Origin: Phytoseiulus persimilis
Lineage: Eukaryota; Arthropoda; Arachnida; Mesostigmata; Phytoseiidae
Length of the DNA stretch: 64,000 bases
Direction of reading: 5' to 3'
Assembly: GCA_037576195.1 (NCBI GenBank)
Contig: CM075103.1
Location: 29,348,723-29,412,722, forward strand
Positions 42,605 to 55,175 of the stretch are shown in pieces. Every line of letters starts with the position of its first letter. Positions within the stretch are counted from its first letter, which is position 1. Under the pieces are notes generated by a model. That model did not search any database. It was not told where the DNA came from and saw only the letters and a list, made by a program, of their open reading frames with translations. A program made the translations under genes and the position numbers.

Positions 42605-42987
42605 CCAGGGCTCTCAGGTAACTCCCCGGAAGTATAGATCCGCGACTCTGAGTCGCACTTGGAGTCGCAGATCTTCACTGGAGGGATGTCCAGCCCTGAA
42701 TCATGGGGAGATGTCGAATTCCGTCACAGATTCTCGTTAATTTCTCATCGGTTATGTACACAGGATCGTTATAACATGATGGACTTTTTAAGAGTCCCCC
42801 GCCTTGGATTTCGGGGCAGCCTCCGACATCGAAAGCGGAGCCGTCTGCTGCGTTCCGGGGGCGATAAGACTTCTTTTAGTTTAGCTCTCAGATGGAAGGT
42901 CGGACACATATCTCTCGAACAAAAACTCTCCCGGAAACAGCCTCTGACCCAGATTTGTGAGAGGCAAGGTTGTCTATCTTTGATCTT

Positions 42988-43281
42988 ATGGTTTCTCTCC
43001 GCGTGTTGACTCTGTCATTCGTTTCCGTGGTCATCGTCTTCTTCGTTTTCTCTCTTCTCGCCCTCTGCGCCCTACTTCATTGCTGTTGCCTACCGTTATG
43101 CTGCCAACGGTGTCCCACGAGATCCGGCCGTCCAGCACGTACATATCGGACTCGTGTCTGGGCCTCACTCCGTGGAGCCCAATCTCCTCTCAAGGACCAG
43201 TGGGGTCGTTTTCGTCCTGTTTTCAAGGAAGCACGTTCAAGTGATCATGTGGAGGCAGCTTCGTCCCTTCCATTTCGATAA
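42988..43281 (+). CDS. Small ORF: one membrane segment plus cysteine cluster
   Basis: From ATG 42988 the frame reads a hydrophobic segment (about residues 8-32, LTLSFVSVVIVFFVFSLLAL) followed directly by a cysteine cluster (CALLHCCCLPLCCQRC) and a basic tail. That order suits a small anchored protein with palmitoylated cysteines. The hydrophobicity also follows from a pyrimidine-rich DNA stretch, so it may be an artefact. Start context is mediocre and there is no family match. Confidence 0.27.
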   Translation: MVSLRVLTLSFVSVVIVFFVFSLLALCALLHCCCLPLCCQRCPTRSGRPARTYRTRVWASLRGAQSPLKDQWGRFRPVFKEARSSDHVEAASSLPFR

Positions 43282-44370
43282 CGTTACTGGGCCGTGTCAT
43301 TCCGAAACTCGTTATGAAATTGAGGACAGAGTCTCTGACGAAACCTCTCGCGGAACCCTCATGAGGAATTTGCTCCAGTGACTCGGCAGCTTGCGATAAA
43401 GGGGAGTTTCGACGGAACGTTCGAGGGCAGTCCTCCCAACGGACAGGAACCACTCGAGCTAAGTTTCGGTTCAGTCCGTATCAAGAGCTTCCGGAACGAC
43501 ACGCGCTGTTCACTGCCGACCAGGAGTATGCGGAGTCCGGCTTCATGTCAACGGCTTGCTAGCGAGTTGTCGACACCACTATTTGATTGCAGGGGGAAGC
43601 TCGGTGCGCAGATTCCCGTCGTCAAGTTGGTTTCCGCTCGAATTCCGGCCCGAGTTGAGCGGGAGGAGGACTGTTCTCCCTGTGAGCGTGTTCGCCTCCG
43701 CGAGAGATTTTCTCCCAGGATTGAAGAGCAAACTCGCCTTTGAGTCTAAATACCAACGGCGCCCCATTCTTCGAGCCGCGCCGGAGGTGAGCGGAACGAG
43801 CCTTGGTTCACAACCGTGATACGGAGAAAACCGAAATATCTATGCCCGGAAACGAAACCTCTGAGCGTCTCCGTGGACGGGAACGAACGAAGTTGAGAAG
43901 GATGCGAAGCGCTGAAGTCTATCAATTGATGGGATCGACACGGTTCGCTCGGGAAATCAACATACCGACGATCCTTACTCTGGAGTTAGCAAATCCTAAA
44001 TCGCGAACTTTCTCATGCTCAGGAGAACGCCCGAGCGTGACGGGGCCGCAGAGCGTATCCTTGGGAAAGTAGGAAACAGAGAGGAAAGTAGCGCGATACG
44101 CCACGCAACAAGTTGACTTGAACTTCGCTGCGAAGCGCTATCGTGTTCAACATACGCAAGTGGGCTACCTTCGCCCATTCGCGGACGGAGAAGGCGGAAC
44201 GGTTTCGCTGCCGTTTTTGCCCACTAGTCATCGTGTTTTTCGTTCAGAGGGACACCGGGATGCAGGACTACTACTGTGAGCGCAAAAAGAGACAAAGAGG
44301 GAGAGAGAGACACACAGATAAAGGAGCGAGACGGGGGAAATTCTCGCTTTTTATAGGCAGCCATTTTTAG
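43282..44370. other. Intergenic, unassigned
   Basis: There is a purine-rich stretch at 44284-44340. Nothing else recognised. Confidence 0.4.
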
Positions 44371-44740
44371 GACGAACACGGTTCTATTGGAAATTCGTCA
44401 TAAGCCGCCCTATCGGGCTCGTCGTGCTAACGGGAGTTTTATTCCTCTTCCTCTCGTAGCTCCCCCAGATATCAGAATCACGCGCTCGAGCGATTCTGTT
44501 CGCTGGCTTTTATACCTGCGCGAAGCCAGGGCCCGTCTACACGACTTCCAAGCTAACATCGCGCTCGAACAGCGGACAGCGTTTTCCATTATTATTTGGA
44601 AGAATCTGCTTCGAGCTCTAAATGGTATTCCGGCTCAAATAGTGAGGAAGATCGGATGGAGATCCGATTCCCGCTGGAAGACTACAAAAGGAAATCCTGA
44701 TCGTTTTAATCGTCGAGAATGGTTTCTGATGGCATCGTGA
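44371..44740 (+). CDS. Candidate terminal exon, unknown
   Basis: An acceptor-like CCATTTTTAG ends at 44370, and the frame is then open for about 123 codons to TGA. The middle reads as an amphipathic helix (SVRWLLYLREARARLHDF, then ALEQRTAFSIIIWKNLLRAL). No long antisense frame competes over most of it. No family recognised and no upstream exon identified. Confidence 0.3.
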
Positions 44741-46216
44741 TGAGCGCGCGTCAGTTTTCAAGCTCTCGATTTATTGCTTCAAACGACCATTGCGACCGGA
44801 AGCTTGCAGCAGATCTCGCCCAGATCAAAATAGCCAGCCGATCCAGCAGGAACGAGTGGATATAAATGCTAATCGCATCATCGATCCGAAAACCTCAGAA
44901 GGCTCGTTATCTTCATTGCACGACTCCCGCGTTCACCGCTAATGACTCACTCTAACTGCGGCAGAATCCGGAACACTTCCTAATGTTCCGATTCCCACCG
45001 AGTCAGTATCGAAGTCTTCCTTTTCTCTGAGACTTACTCCAGTCGGCGACCGCGGAAGTCGGACGTGTCAGCCAATGCCTCATTTGCTTCCGATGGACTT
45101 CATGATGGGATCTTTCGAGTTGGCCACGGGAGAGACTCCAGACGAGTCAGAACAGTCTTTCTCCGCAGTCACTTGAACGAGCCGCGTATGAAGAAACCTG
45201 ATTCCCCGAAAACCCGAAACTTTCGTCGCAATCAAGATCGGAAACCGACGTATCCGGCTCATGATGTCGTATTTACCCGACTCTAGTGATACTCCAAATC
45301 ACAAGTTCAACGTTGTTCTTTTCCGCATGCAAAATTGTGGAAGGAGCGTCCAGCAAGTCGAGACATCATCGGGCAGAGCAGGGTAGGAATTCTAACGAAA
45401 ACGGTTCTCGCAGTCATCGTTGCGTGTGCAGAAAAAAAAAGGTAGAGCTCGTGACCAGAAAGTCACTCAGAGCGGGTGGTTACGGTGACTCATACCCTGT
45501 ACAGACTACATGGAATGAGCCATTACCCTCAATGCGTCCAGCGCCATCGTAAACTCCCTGCAGCCATCCTCACGTTCGTCGGTATGAGTGAGGCTCCCGA
45601 TAATGGGTACAACTGTGAGCAAGTTTGGAGAATTCTGAACCAGAGGGAGTCCATATATATGCGAAGCTCTGATTACCTCCAGCTTCTGCGCAAGGGTTCC
45701 TCGGTCGCGAGACTTCAGGCCTCTCGAGCCGATGGAAGCCGGTGATTGAAGTCGACGAACAGATTGATTAACCGAGATCCAGTTCTTACTTCGTTTGCGG
45801 AACCGAAGCGTTAACTCAATGAAAGGTCTGTATCCGCCGCACCGAGGAAATTTTGGCTTTCATCAGGGTTGAAACATCGGATGGGCGGGAAAAATGTTCG
45901 TCAACTCTCATTGGAATATTCTAATGAACACCACCTGATAGAACGTCGACTCGACCAAGGTTCATTTCCGAGACCCATCCGCTGTTTCGCACTTTCGTTT
46001 CTTGTCGTCTCCGAAGCGAGACAGTCGGTCGATTCGTTCCCTCACTTCCTCAGCTCGCGCCGTTCCCCGAGAATTCGAAACTCTTCCGATTGGTAACCGA
46101 AACATCTTCGCTCATCAGACTGGGAAAAACACGAGGAAGCCTCAGAGCCGAGTTCGCTGTCCGTCTCCGGGCTTCGTTGTCAAGGCCGAGTCCGTCGGGT
46201 GAGGTGCGCGTGAAGC
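44741..46216. other. Intergenic, unassigned
   Basis: No recognisable gene or repeat. Confidence 0.4.
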
Positions 46217-46900
46217 TTGGGCAGTAAATGTTCTGCGGACGCCCTCCGATACTCAAACTCGGAGCTCGCGTTTAAAAGGACTGTCAACCTCGTCCTGCGA
46301 AAGAACAGCTCGAGAATGGTATTTGGAGGCACATCCTATCGATCTAATATGCCGAACGGCGGAGAGAATCCCCATCATATGACGAGATATCGCGACAAGA
46401 TGACGCGGTCTACACGTCACGTGCAGGATTGTCTAGCCATGCCGACGTTATCTCGAGCGGGAGGTAGCCGTATCGATCCGGACAGCGCACCGTTCACCCT
46501 CCGCACTCGACTTGCACTGGAACACGAAGTTCACTGGATCAACTCCGCGGGAGGTTGCCGCGTCGTCGATGGCTCCAAGGAGAGGTATCTAAGACGATGG
46601 ACCTCTCAAACATTCGCTATGATCGTGCTTCTAGGGCAACCGCACTCAGAGTGCATTCCCCATCTCTCCAATATCTCACAGGGGTTCATCCGCTCTGAAT
46701 ATATGATCCTGAAGGCGTCATATCATATTAAGAACAAGGACCAGCCTCGTGAGAAGGATCCGCCGAGGAGTATTTCACTGAGATCACCGCCGTACAGCCT
46801 GGAATGTGGGGTATACGACAATCGTGGTGGGAAGAGAACGAGTGAGCAAATAGCTGGAGTGTTCCCGCTTTCTCCGGCAGCCGGAACGCTCCTCAAATAG
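46217..46900 (+). CDS. 227-codon open frame, unknown (weak)
   Basis: This is a long frame without an initial ATG (first in-frame ATG about 46318). It is rich in Ser/Arg and lacks any motif or repeat. Length alone is slightly above chance for this composition. Confidence 0.2.
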   Translation: MGSKCSADALRYSNSELAFKRTVNLVLRKNSSRMVFGGTSYRSNMPNGGENPHHMTRYRDKMTRSTRHVQDCLAMPTLSRAGGSRIDPDSAPFTLRTRLALEHEVHWINSAGGCRVVDGSKERYLRRWTSQTFAMIVLLGQPHSECIPHLSNISQGFIRSEYMILKASYHIKNKDQPREKDPPRSISLRSPPYSLECGVYDNRGGKRTSEQIAGVFPLSPAAGTLLK

Positions 46901-49900
46901 CGGAGCATTCTGTCCCGCGATATCCATCAAGTGCCATTCCTCATAGCGAGCGTGGAATCAATAGATTGCGTACAAAAAGGTCGCGGGTACCAGGTTGGCT
47001 TGGATACAGTTCCTCCTTCTGAAAAGAAGGCAACTGTTCGAGACAGTGCAATATAAATGCTGCTGCAACAGAGCGAAAACCGCCTGCTCATAACTGGCGG
47101 GTCGTAAGGTAATGCGCCACAGCAGGCCCCGGTCCGCGACGCAGACATTGAAAACCCGTGCCGAAGACGGAAATTCGCTTCGAACAGATGAGATGGCTCG
47201 AATGAATATGACCGGCAGTACGCGAGTAGCGGGATATCCTTTCTGTGAGCGCGGGGGATCGCAGAAGACTCCCACGGGTTCCGTGCCGATCCGTTTGAAT
47301 CAGCCTCCTTGACTGGAATCGATAGAGAAGAAACCAGCAGCTGGACGTGTTGCTTCTAGAGATCTGAGCTTGGTCTCCGGCTTGCCGGTCCGGAGAGGAA
47401 AAATCGAGTCACAAACTAACTCAATCTCACGGTGGAATACGCAAAGCCGCCGACTTTTCCACCCGCACGTCTCGTTGGCAACGTTTTACTGCCTTCTCAG
47501 ATCACTCCTTTCCGCACCCCTTCGAAGCCCAATTCCTTTTCCCTCTCTCCCTCGACTCGCTCTCACCTCCTCGCCCAGCTTATCCTTTCTCTTCCCCCGA
47601 TCTTCCCCCTATCTCCTGCTCTTTTTGCACGTCCTCGATCCTACAGAGGGTGGGCTACAGAAGCCAGCGAATCCTACGAATGCCTTCCTGAACCGTTTCC
47701 CGAAACTCAACTTCCAGCAAGTCTCCAGTACGCTGTGTTTGTCACATGCGACTCCTCGGAACGGGGGTTTATGTCGCTGATCCAGTTTATTTGCTTTGTA
47801 GGAGTAAATTGATTGAAGGAGGAAAACGAGAGCGACCGAGCGAACACACAATTGATTCAGCGTCTTTTGTGTCCGGCTCCGCCACCACTGTCGGTGCCCG
47901 ACGTGATCTAACATCCCAAGCCGACGAAAAGACCGATTCCCTGAGATTGTGAATGCTGTAAGCCGCCGGAGCCGCAGCAACAACGCCGCAACCGAACGCT
48001 TTGTCCGTGTTCCTCTGACCCCCGCTGGAGCGCGCAGTATGTTCCCGGTTGATAAATGTCCGAATCGATCAAGGCTTCCCTCAATCAATCCATCCATGGC
48101 ATTCTCGTTTGTAGGTTGCTATCGGAACAGGCATTTCCCCGAATCGTTTCTCTCGTAACATCAGCTCACCCTTCGTTATTCTGGGATATGCATTCGAGTC
48201 CTCGCCGAGTACACAGCTGGCTCACCTATTCATCGCGGGGAAACGACCATATTCATCCAGTCTTTCGTGCAGCGGAGCATCGTCGTGACATAACACATAC
48301 GTACATCGTTCTCCGACGCCCATCCATCCGGCCGCAAATTAGCTTCTCTGAGTAACTTCCATCAGCGCCACCCATCCCTGAACATGCACTTTCAGGCTCG
48401 TCGTAGGACCTATGACGAAATTCTTGCACGCGGTTGCGGTTGACGTAATTTACGTTCGCTCAGCAGGAAAATGAACGCGGATTGTGTGACTCCTTTCTGG
48501 GCCGGTCACAATAACGGGATAGTATGAATGGTATTCCAACTAGCCACAATGGGACCTCCAGTAAGGAGCGAACTCACTTCGTTTTCTTCGCGTGGAGAAG
48601 CTTTCCGCTATCCTTCCTCAGAGCTGAGGGTTGTCCTCGTCCTTTGCTCCGTCCTATTCAATGATATCGTGCGGCCTACCCCCTCGTCGCCAGGCGGAGA
48701 GTCTCCCAATTTCCTTCGGAAACTGAGCCGAGTTCCCTTGTTATTGCGTTTGGAATCGTTCAATGATCCTCCGATGAGGGGTATTCCTTGCTGTCTTTTG
48801 ATGAGGACCAGATCTCTTCTTTTCAGGAAGAGGTTGACCATTCATGTTACTTTCCCCAGAGATCTATTGCCGGTGCGTTTCCCGCCACCAAAGAACCTTG
48901 ATGACTCATGATTTCGAAACGAGAAGGGAATTTTTCATGCCGTTTTGACACGAAGGATTTACCGTACTTCCCCGCCTCCCTTCCCGCCGTCCGAGGGGAA
49001 ATCGCTTGCCCCACCACAGTTTGGCTTTATCCTCCGTTACGTGAGAGCTTTTCAGCTTTTCGCGTGAGGAGGAGGCGAAACTATAATTCTCTTCGGAAAA
49101 TGCTGAAACACTTCAAGAGGAGGATCCGGCAAGCGCTGTCGCAATGGCGGGCTCTGTGCGGGAAGAAGTCGATCTAACGTCCAGGATTCTCCTCTCGCAC
49201 CGCCGCAACCACTGCATTCCTTTCGGAACCAGTTCGATTCAGACTCTAATGGAGGCCCTCGTACAGGGTGGCAGATCGGGCTCTACGCCGTCTAATAGCA
49301 ATAATCAGGAGCCATTTCATTTTTTAAGCACGCACCGATGTCCGCCGCAACAGGAACTCCTTGCTGCACCTGACTCCCCGCAATGAGCTTTGCAGAGGCT
49401 ACAGCTGTCGAGAGGCCTCGATACCAATGGCCTTGAGCCAGCGAGGCTAGCGTCTCTAACTCTCCTGCTCTCTGCAAACTGCAGAGGATCTGCTTTGCGA
49501 TGCAGCGAACCAATTCACGTTGCTCAGCTGTTATACCGTCCGAGTGAAATGCTTTCCTGGCACCTCACAAAAGTTCACTCCGCTGCTTCTACAACGACCT
49601 CCCAGTGTGCGGGTCGACGGCAACGACCGCGATGGCCCATTGATGCTGTGGGGGGGAAGGGCCGGGTAGACGTAGCGGAGACGTCAATTAGAATTGCGTT
49701 AGTTGTTCTTGAAGAACAAGCGCCGGGAGAGGGATACAGCTTTCGAATGTCAAATTAAAGTCGGCGTCGTTTTTCTTGTTGTTTCCATTGGTCTGTTTTC
49801 CAGTCGGCTGGAACGGACAAACGAAGCAAGGCCAGGTTCCAACGACGGCGCACATTTGTGTAGATTGAAATAACGGTCTGAAAGCTGGCTCCAGGGGCGC

Positions 49901-50297
49901 TAATGACAGCAGCTCGCCTCTGGGCGAAGTTTCTTGCCACTATACTATTTCATTCGGACAAGAGCCAGCTTCGGAAATAGACAGCGACCGCTAGTAGACC
50001 TCGAAGTATAGCTGAGCTCGAGATACGGCTCGGATACTGCGTGTGTGCGGAGAACACAAATCTCGAATGGATCCCAACCGACTTCCGCGGGAAGCATCCT
50101 ATGATTTTCGGGAAATATTGTACAGGATGAGCTGTTCCGCCGGCGAGCTCTTCCAGGAAAGAGGTTAGTGTTCTCGTTTAAGATTCATATTCGCTCACAG
50201 GTATGTTCGCAATTTCTCGGATCAGTGGATTTGAAATGCAAAATCTGGTCGTTCGGAGGACGCTTTGTTTGGCAACCCTACCCGACCCGACCTGCCA
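46901..50297. other. Intergenic, unassigned
   Basis: It contains a pyrimidine-rich tract (about 47500-47640). Frames at 48528-48911 (plus) and 48841-48608 (minus) are both open and neither has a motif. Confidence 0.35.
47500..47640 (+). repeat. Pyrimidine-rich tract
   Basis: About 140 bp of mainly C and T on the plus strand. It gives false hydrophobic/Pro-Ser ORFs in two frames. Confidence 0.6.
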
Positions 50298-50314
50298 CCC
50301 CCCCCCCCCCCCCC
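50298..50314 (-). repeat. Poly-C tract, 17 bp
   Basis: C17 followed by T and C6. Poly-G on the minus strand. Confidence 0.9.
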
Positions 50315-51826
50315 TCCCCCCGGTGCCTTAGGCACGAGATATTTGAGATCTTCTTCGGCCCACGCTTCCGAGCCCGGGAGTTCTTCAACATCGCGTTTAC
50401 AAAAGTCTTGAGTTGATTCCCGCAAGCTGTTTTGTTCGTCCGCCCGATTGGGAAACTCGGAACTCCCGCATCAAAAGACTCCGATTCAGCTCTTTCGAAT
50501 GATCTCCTTTGTTCTTCAAGTCGCTTCCAAGCTCGGAATGAGGGTGGGGAGGGGGTATTCAAGGCGCAGACACGAAGATTGCGGAGACACCGGTTGCATC
50601 AACCGGAGCCTGCGAAGACCTCACCAGGTGATCGAGAGCAGCTTAAACACAAGTCGTCCGCGTGGCACAGAGCTGGAGACCACTGCTTCGGAGCTAACGG
50701 CGCAGCGGACTGGATTCCCGCAGGCTTCTGGAGTTTCAAGGATGCCCAGCAACGGCATTGCCAAAACCCTTACTTCTAGTCGGTCGACCGAAACGGCGTG
50801 GCCCTCGAGTGATGGACACAGCGGCGAGCGATCGAGTCACAGCAGGAATATCAAAGGCAACGCCGAGGATTGAGCTAATGATCTCACGCTTTGCACTTCC
50901 TCGATCCCGGTTCCGCTTTACGAAGAAGTCAGCGATTCATCCATATTCCCAGGCGAGAGGATATCCACTCTCCCTCTCTGGAATCGAAGATCGACGAGGG
51001 GAAGATCCACGGTGACCTCAGATTGCGATACGGCACCTTTCGTTCGATGAGGAATTCCGAGGCCGAGGAATCGCTGATCCTGACTCAGCCTCTGTCAGAG
51101 CTCCCGGAGAGAAGGTTGGCGAAGACGGGGGCGTACACTGGTTCGACTCGCTCCCGGAAGTCTGGAATGAATCAAGTTTCCAACGATGCCGGAAGAGGGA
51201 CACAGATTCTCTCCGGAATATTCAGACCGCAATCTTGCTGACGGAGTTTGTCAACATTTCGGGACAAAGAACAGGGTCCGATCTCCTCGCTGCGCCCAAT
51301 CTTCGATGTGGAACCCACCTCAGGCAGCTCAGCTAGCCGCTCGCAGGTACTTCGGCCTTTGTGTCACGGGAATATGTGACGAATTTCGATCCCGGTCCAT
51401 GGAGAGTATCCGAAGGAGCACTCCCGTCGATCGGAGACTGCGGTCTGAGATACGTCGAGCGAACACAACTCTTGCTCACGCGCCCAGTCGAAATGTCCTG
51501 GACGAGTATCGGACTATCATTCACAGCAAAGGCCATTTCTCATGTCCTCAACGTCGGTCCACCATCTTTCAAATGCAAAAAGCAAGCGCCGGAAAAGCGA
51601 AGCTCATCGAAGCCATTCCGAGTGAGTCGGGCGGGCTCTGCATCCCGAAGATCCTCGGTCAGCAGTGTCGCAGAGATTCCTGGATGATCTCGGTGAGGAG
51701 GCCTCAGTTGTCAACGATAACGCACCAGAAGGTCGCGAAACCAGCATGAGGCGAACCATGTCGATATTCCTGAAATATGCGCACATCGGCACCGACGATC
51801 ATTCATTCCAAACCTACATCCGATAG
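50315..51826. other. Intergenic, unassigned
   Basis: Long plus frames (51186-51749, 187 codons; 50448-50873) have no recognised motif. Confidence 0.35.
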
Positions 51827-52339
51827 TTGGGCTCGAGTTCCGGCACTTCTGCACGTCCGGATCAAGACGATTCGTCCGCTCGTGACCCTTGTTTCGACTG
51901 GCTCCAGTTGAACCGGATCGAATTCCAGGATCTCGCGACGCGGCTCAAAGCTTCCGCCTCGCTCCTGAACGAGTTGGATGCCGACCAGCCTCTCGGGACG
52001 TTGGGGTTACGACATTTCGACGACAGTCATCACCTGCTCGATCTAGCGAGAGCCATGCGAGAGCGCCCGCAGCCCGCGCGACGATTTCCTCGAAATAACG
52101 GATTCCCAGCCCGAAAGGCTCACTTGACGGAGGTCTGCGCGCTATGGTATGTGTGGGAACAGCACGTACATACCACCGCGACATGTGCGATCGCTGGGGG
52201 CAATAAGGCCACTTGGCCGCTGCATTCCCGCATCGATGGACAGCGCCATCGGTCAATAGAACAACGGGTTCAACGGAACCACTTCCACCAGAGTTGTCAT
52301 CGGAGACTAAGTCCGGGTTCTACCCGGAGAGAGTTATAG
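51827..52339 (+). CDS. 170-codon open frame, unknown (weak)
   Basis: The frame has no initial ATG. The segment FDWLQLNRIEFQDLATRLKA followed by SLLNELDADQPLG looks protein-like, and a later C.....W...H....C pattern is a poor shadow of a zinc knuckle. The antisense frame 52256-51945 is equally open. It could be an exon or a transposon relic; no assignment. Confidence 0.22.
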   Translation: MGSSSGTSARPDQDDSSARDPCFDWLQLNRIEFQDLATRLKASASLLNELDADQPLGTLGLRHFDDSHHLLDLARAMRERPQPARRFPRNNGFPARKAHLTEVCALWYVWEQHVHTTATCAIAGGNKATWPLHSRIDGQRHRSIEQRVQRNHFHQSCHRRLSPGSTRREL

Positions 52340-54875
52340 TCAGAGAAGAAACCATTGAAATCAGAGAGCTTGGGCGTCATTGGTGGAGCCAGAGTCGAGC
52401 CTACCTCTCGTGCTGTTGTCACGATTCTCCTGCTCGAGCTGCAACAACGAACACGCAGACAACTCCGAATCACATTCAGTATGTCATAAATTTTTCGCCG
52501 CGAGAGGGCGTCGCGTGGCTCGCGAGTCGATCGTAGGACAGGGCCTCAGGTCGTTACAGTGATCAATACGCTCACAAGAGGTTGTTTATGAGCTTCGAGG
52601 GGAGCCTAGCTTAGGCAACGCCTCCGAACGACGGCCATGCATCACCGGTTAGTCGTACCTTTAACACTTCTCAGCCGAGGATCATCGCCCTCGCGCGCCC
52701 ACGTGCAACACCGGTTACGACACTGTCGTCGACAGGAATTTCGTTGCTCTTTGCTCACGGAACACGCCTCGGCTGTTGTCATCGCTCCTCATTCCGTCCC
52801 GGTTTCGGAGCGTTGCCGGATTTCCAACTATTGGAATATTCCAGACTGACGCGGAGTTCGCAAGAGGGGGGAACTTCTTCTCGCCGAGCGTTCGGGAAAA
52901 GCTTTGTGCGGGCGCACTCTTGCTTCACGTCTCGAAGGCTACGACCTTTGGCGAAGTTCCACGGAACGATCGTCCGAACTGAGAACTTTTATTGCGTGTC
53001 AAAACCGCCGACTACAACTCTCGGATGCGTGCCGACGAAATTCGGGGACTGGGTTCCGGCTGGGACTCGTTCCAACTCTGTCAGTCCGACTAGGCCTAAC
53101 ATGCTCTGGCTACCGACCGTAATGAGATTTGCAACTCACGGAGACGATGTTGAAAGGCTCTTTTTGTTGACGGACGAAAATTGGTCGCTTCAATGGATTA
53201 TTCTCGCACAGCTTACAGGGTTGGAAGAGCACGATTCAAAGCCATTCCCTCTTCATTATGCAAATTCGTCTCCAGAGAATGTGATTTGAGCGGAATTGTT
53301 GCACTCAGAAAGAGAAAACTGCCCATGCACAACAAGTCCCACGTTCCCCTCATCCCGCCCGACTGACTCCTGCTGAACGAGTACGACTCACTGCGCAGGT
53401 GACTTTGGTGGACAAAACTTGCCGCATATTCCCCTGACCCTCCGGGAGGTCTAGGAAGTTCACTTCCTGCTCCCCTGTGATTGAATCTCGCGTTATTCCG
53501 ACCCCGACGGTTTGCTCCTCAAAGGTTTCGGCTCGTGTCATCGCGCGACTTCACACTGCAGTGATTCATAGTTTTTCGCAGCCGCTCTGCGGGAAGTGGC
53601 GCACGCCATCGATCCGTTGGTAATATCTCTCAACATTCGGATCGGGTTTACCAGAGACGTCCCTTCCGGGATAATAAATCTTCTTCGCTTCCATTTTGAG
53701 TCCATAGATATTCCGGATCGACTCTCAGAGTGTTTCCAAACTCGAGATACGCGGGATTCGGGACAGCAGATCACTTCTCGACAAATTTCAAAAAGTTTCG
53801 AACTGGGGTTCTCATCGAGGTAAGCGGAATATCCGCGAACCGGGGAACCGTGATGGAGACTGGAGAGTTACTTTCGTTCCGACGATCTATCCGGAGCAGT
53901 GGCCGCGCTCACTTCATCCTGAGCGGCTCGAGTCTTTTCGGGAAGTTTCTCGAGATCCGTCTCGCGTCCTTCCCACAAAGTCGTCGGGCTCCACCGGTTT
54001 GAAAATATTGTCATAAAGTAATGATCATCATCAAAATGGTGTATAGATGGCTAAGTGTCACCTCGAGGGGCAAACCCGATGCCACCTCTTCTCACTTCAG
54101 GACTGACTGGAATCAGTTCGTTGCGTTGCATCGGCTCGCCAACGATTGAGCCCAGTGGAGGGGGGAGCGCAGCAGAGGATTCGGGACGAAGTCGTTTAAA
54201 CAGAGCCATCCTCCTATATTAGCATGTTAAACGACCCGTTGAAGTTTTCTTGTATGATCACCAAGGCGGTTTGGTGTTTCCTCGATTCGCTTGGCGAGCT
54301 CTTGGTGACCTCGATTGCTCGAGCTCGATTAAGTCGTTGATTAAGGCAATCTTCTCTTTGGTCCTGCTCGTTACCTGATGGGATTATGGGAACGCTGCAC
54401 ACCGCCTCTGCATATTCAGCGGATAGAGTGCTAGCGCTGTAGGACGGGTTGGTAAGATCCGTTCGGGAACATTTTGTTCTAGGCCAAAGAAAAAGCGAAC
54501 GTTTCGGGAACACCGGATCACTGCACGCAGTCCGATAAACAATCGGCCAGGCATCGGACTGCTGTCAACAATATGACGACGATGTGCTGTTCTCCGCGGG
54601 AACTAGAACTTTCCCTCGTCCTGATCCCCTCTCTCGCCGCTGTCCCATAAGAAAGTTCAACCGGAACCGGAGACGCGAAACCGGGAAACATTCAGGGAAT
54701 GACTGCTCGGAAACCTCCGCCGGCTATCGACGCTGGATATCGCTGGAATTGAGACTGCGCTTAGTCGAATCGGCCAACTGGCAGCTGCCCATCGAACTGC
54801 GTTCTACATGCGCGTCGCTGAACCTCGAACAGCGAATTAAACGCCTCAAAGACAAGCCTATCGCCTCGGTTCCCC
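52340..54875. other. Intergenic, unassigned
   Basis: No recognisable gene. Several overlapping plus frames at 52744-53366 have no motif. Confidence 0.35.
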
Positions 54876-55175
54876 TTATCGGAATATGCGCAACAATTTG
54901 TTCCAGCGTTCCCAAGAATGGGGGAGTCCTGGCGGCGTATCCGCTCCGGATACAATCTCATTCCGGACTCGGACCGTCTGCATGCACCGTCGAGCCATCC
55001 GTGCCTCTTCATTCCCATCCTCGTGCAACTGGTGAAAATGCCAGATGCAAATATTTTCCTCGAACGAGAGCGAATCCGAAATTCCATCTGCTGCCGGGCT
55101 GAAACGAGAAAACTTCGAATTCGGCGGAACCATGCCGCCAGCCAGGATCAGCAGAACACGGATGACGGCTTTCAT
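54876..55175 (-). CDS. Small ORF with signal-peptide-like start (weak)
   Basis: The frame starts MKAVIRVLLILAGG, a compact positively charged and hydrophobic signal-like sequence. It continues with an acidic, His-containing segment and two cysteines over 99 codons. Start context is ordinary (CTTCGATGA). Two plus-strand frames overlap. It may be the first exon of a secreted protein or chance. Confidence 0.25.
   Translation of the reverse strand: MKAVIRVLLILAGGMVPPNSKFSRFSPAADGISDSLSFEENICIWHFHQLHEDGNEEARMARRCMQTVRVRNEIVSGADTPPGLPHSWERWNKLLRIFR

Noticed and set aside
47370..47812. Hydrophobic/proline-rich ORFs
   Set aside because: They are the translation of a pyrimidine-rich tract in two frames.
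52100..52260. Retrotransposon zinc knuckle
   Set aside because: Only an imperfect C...H....C pattern with the second cysteine replaced, and no neighbouring protease or integrase.
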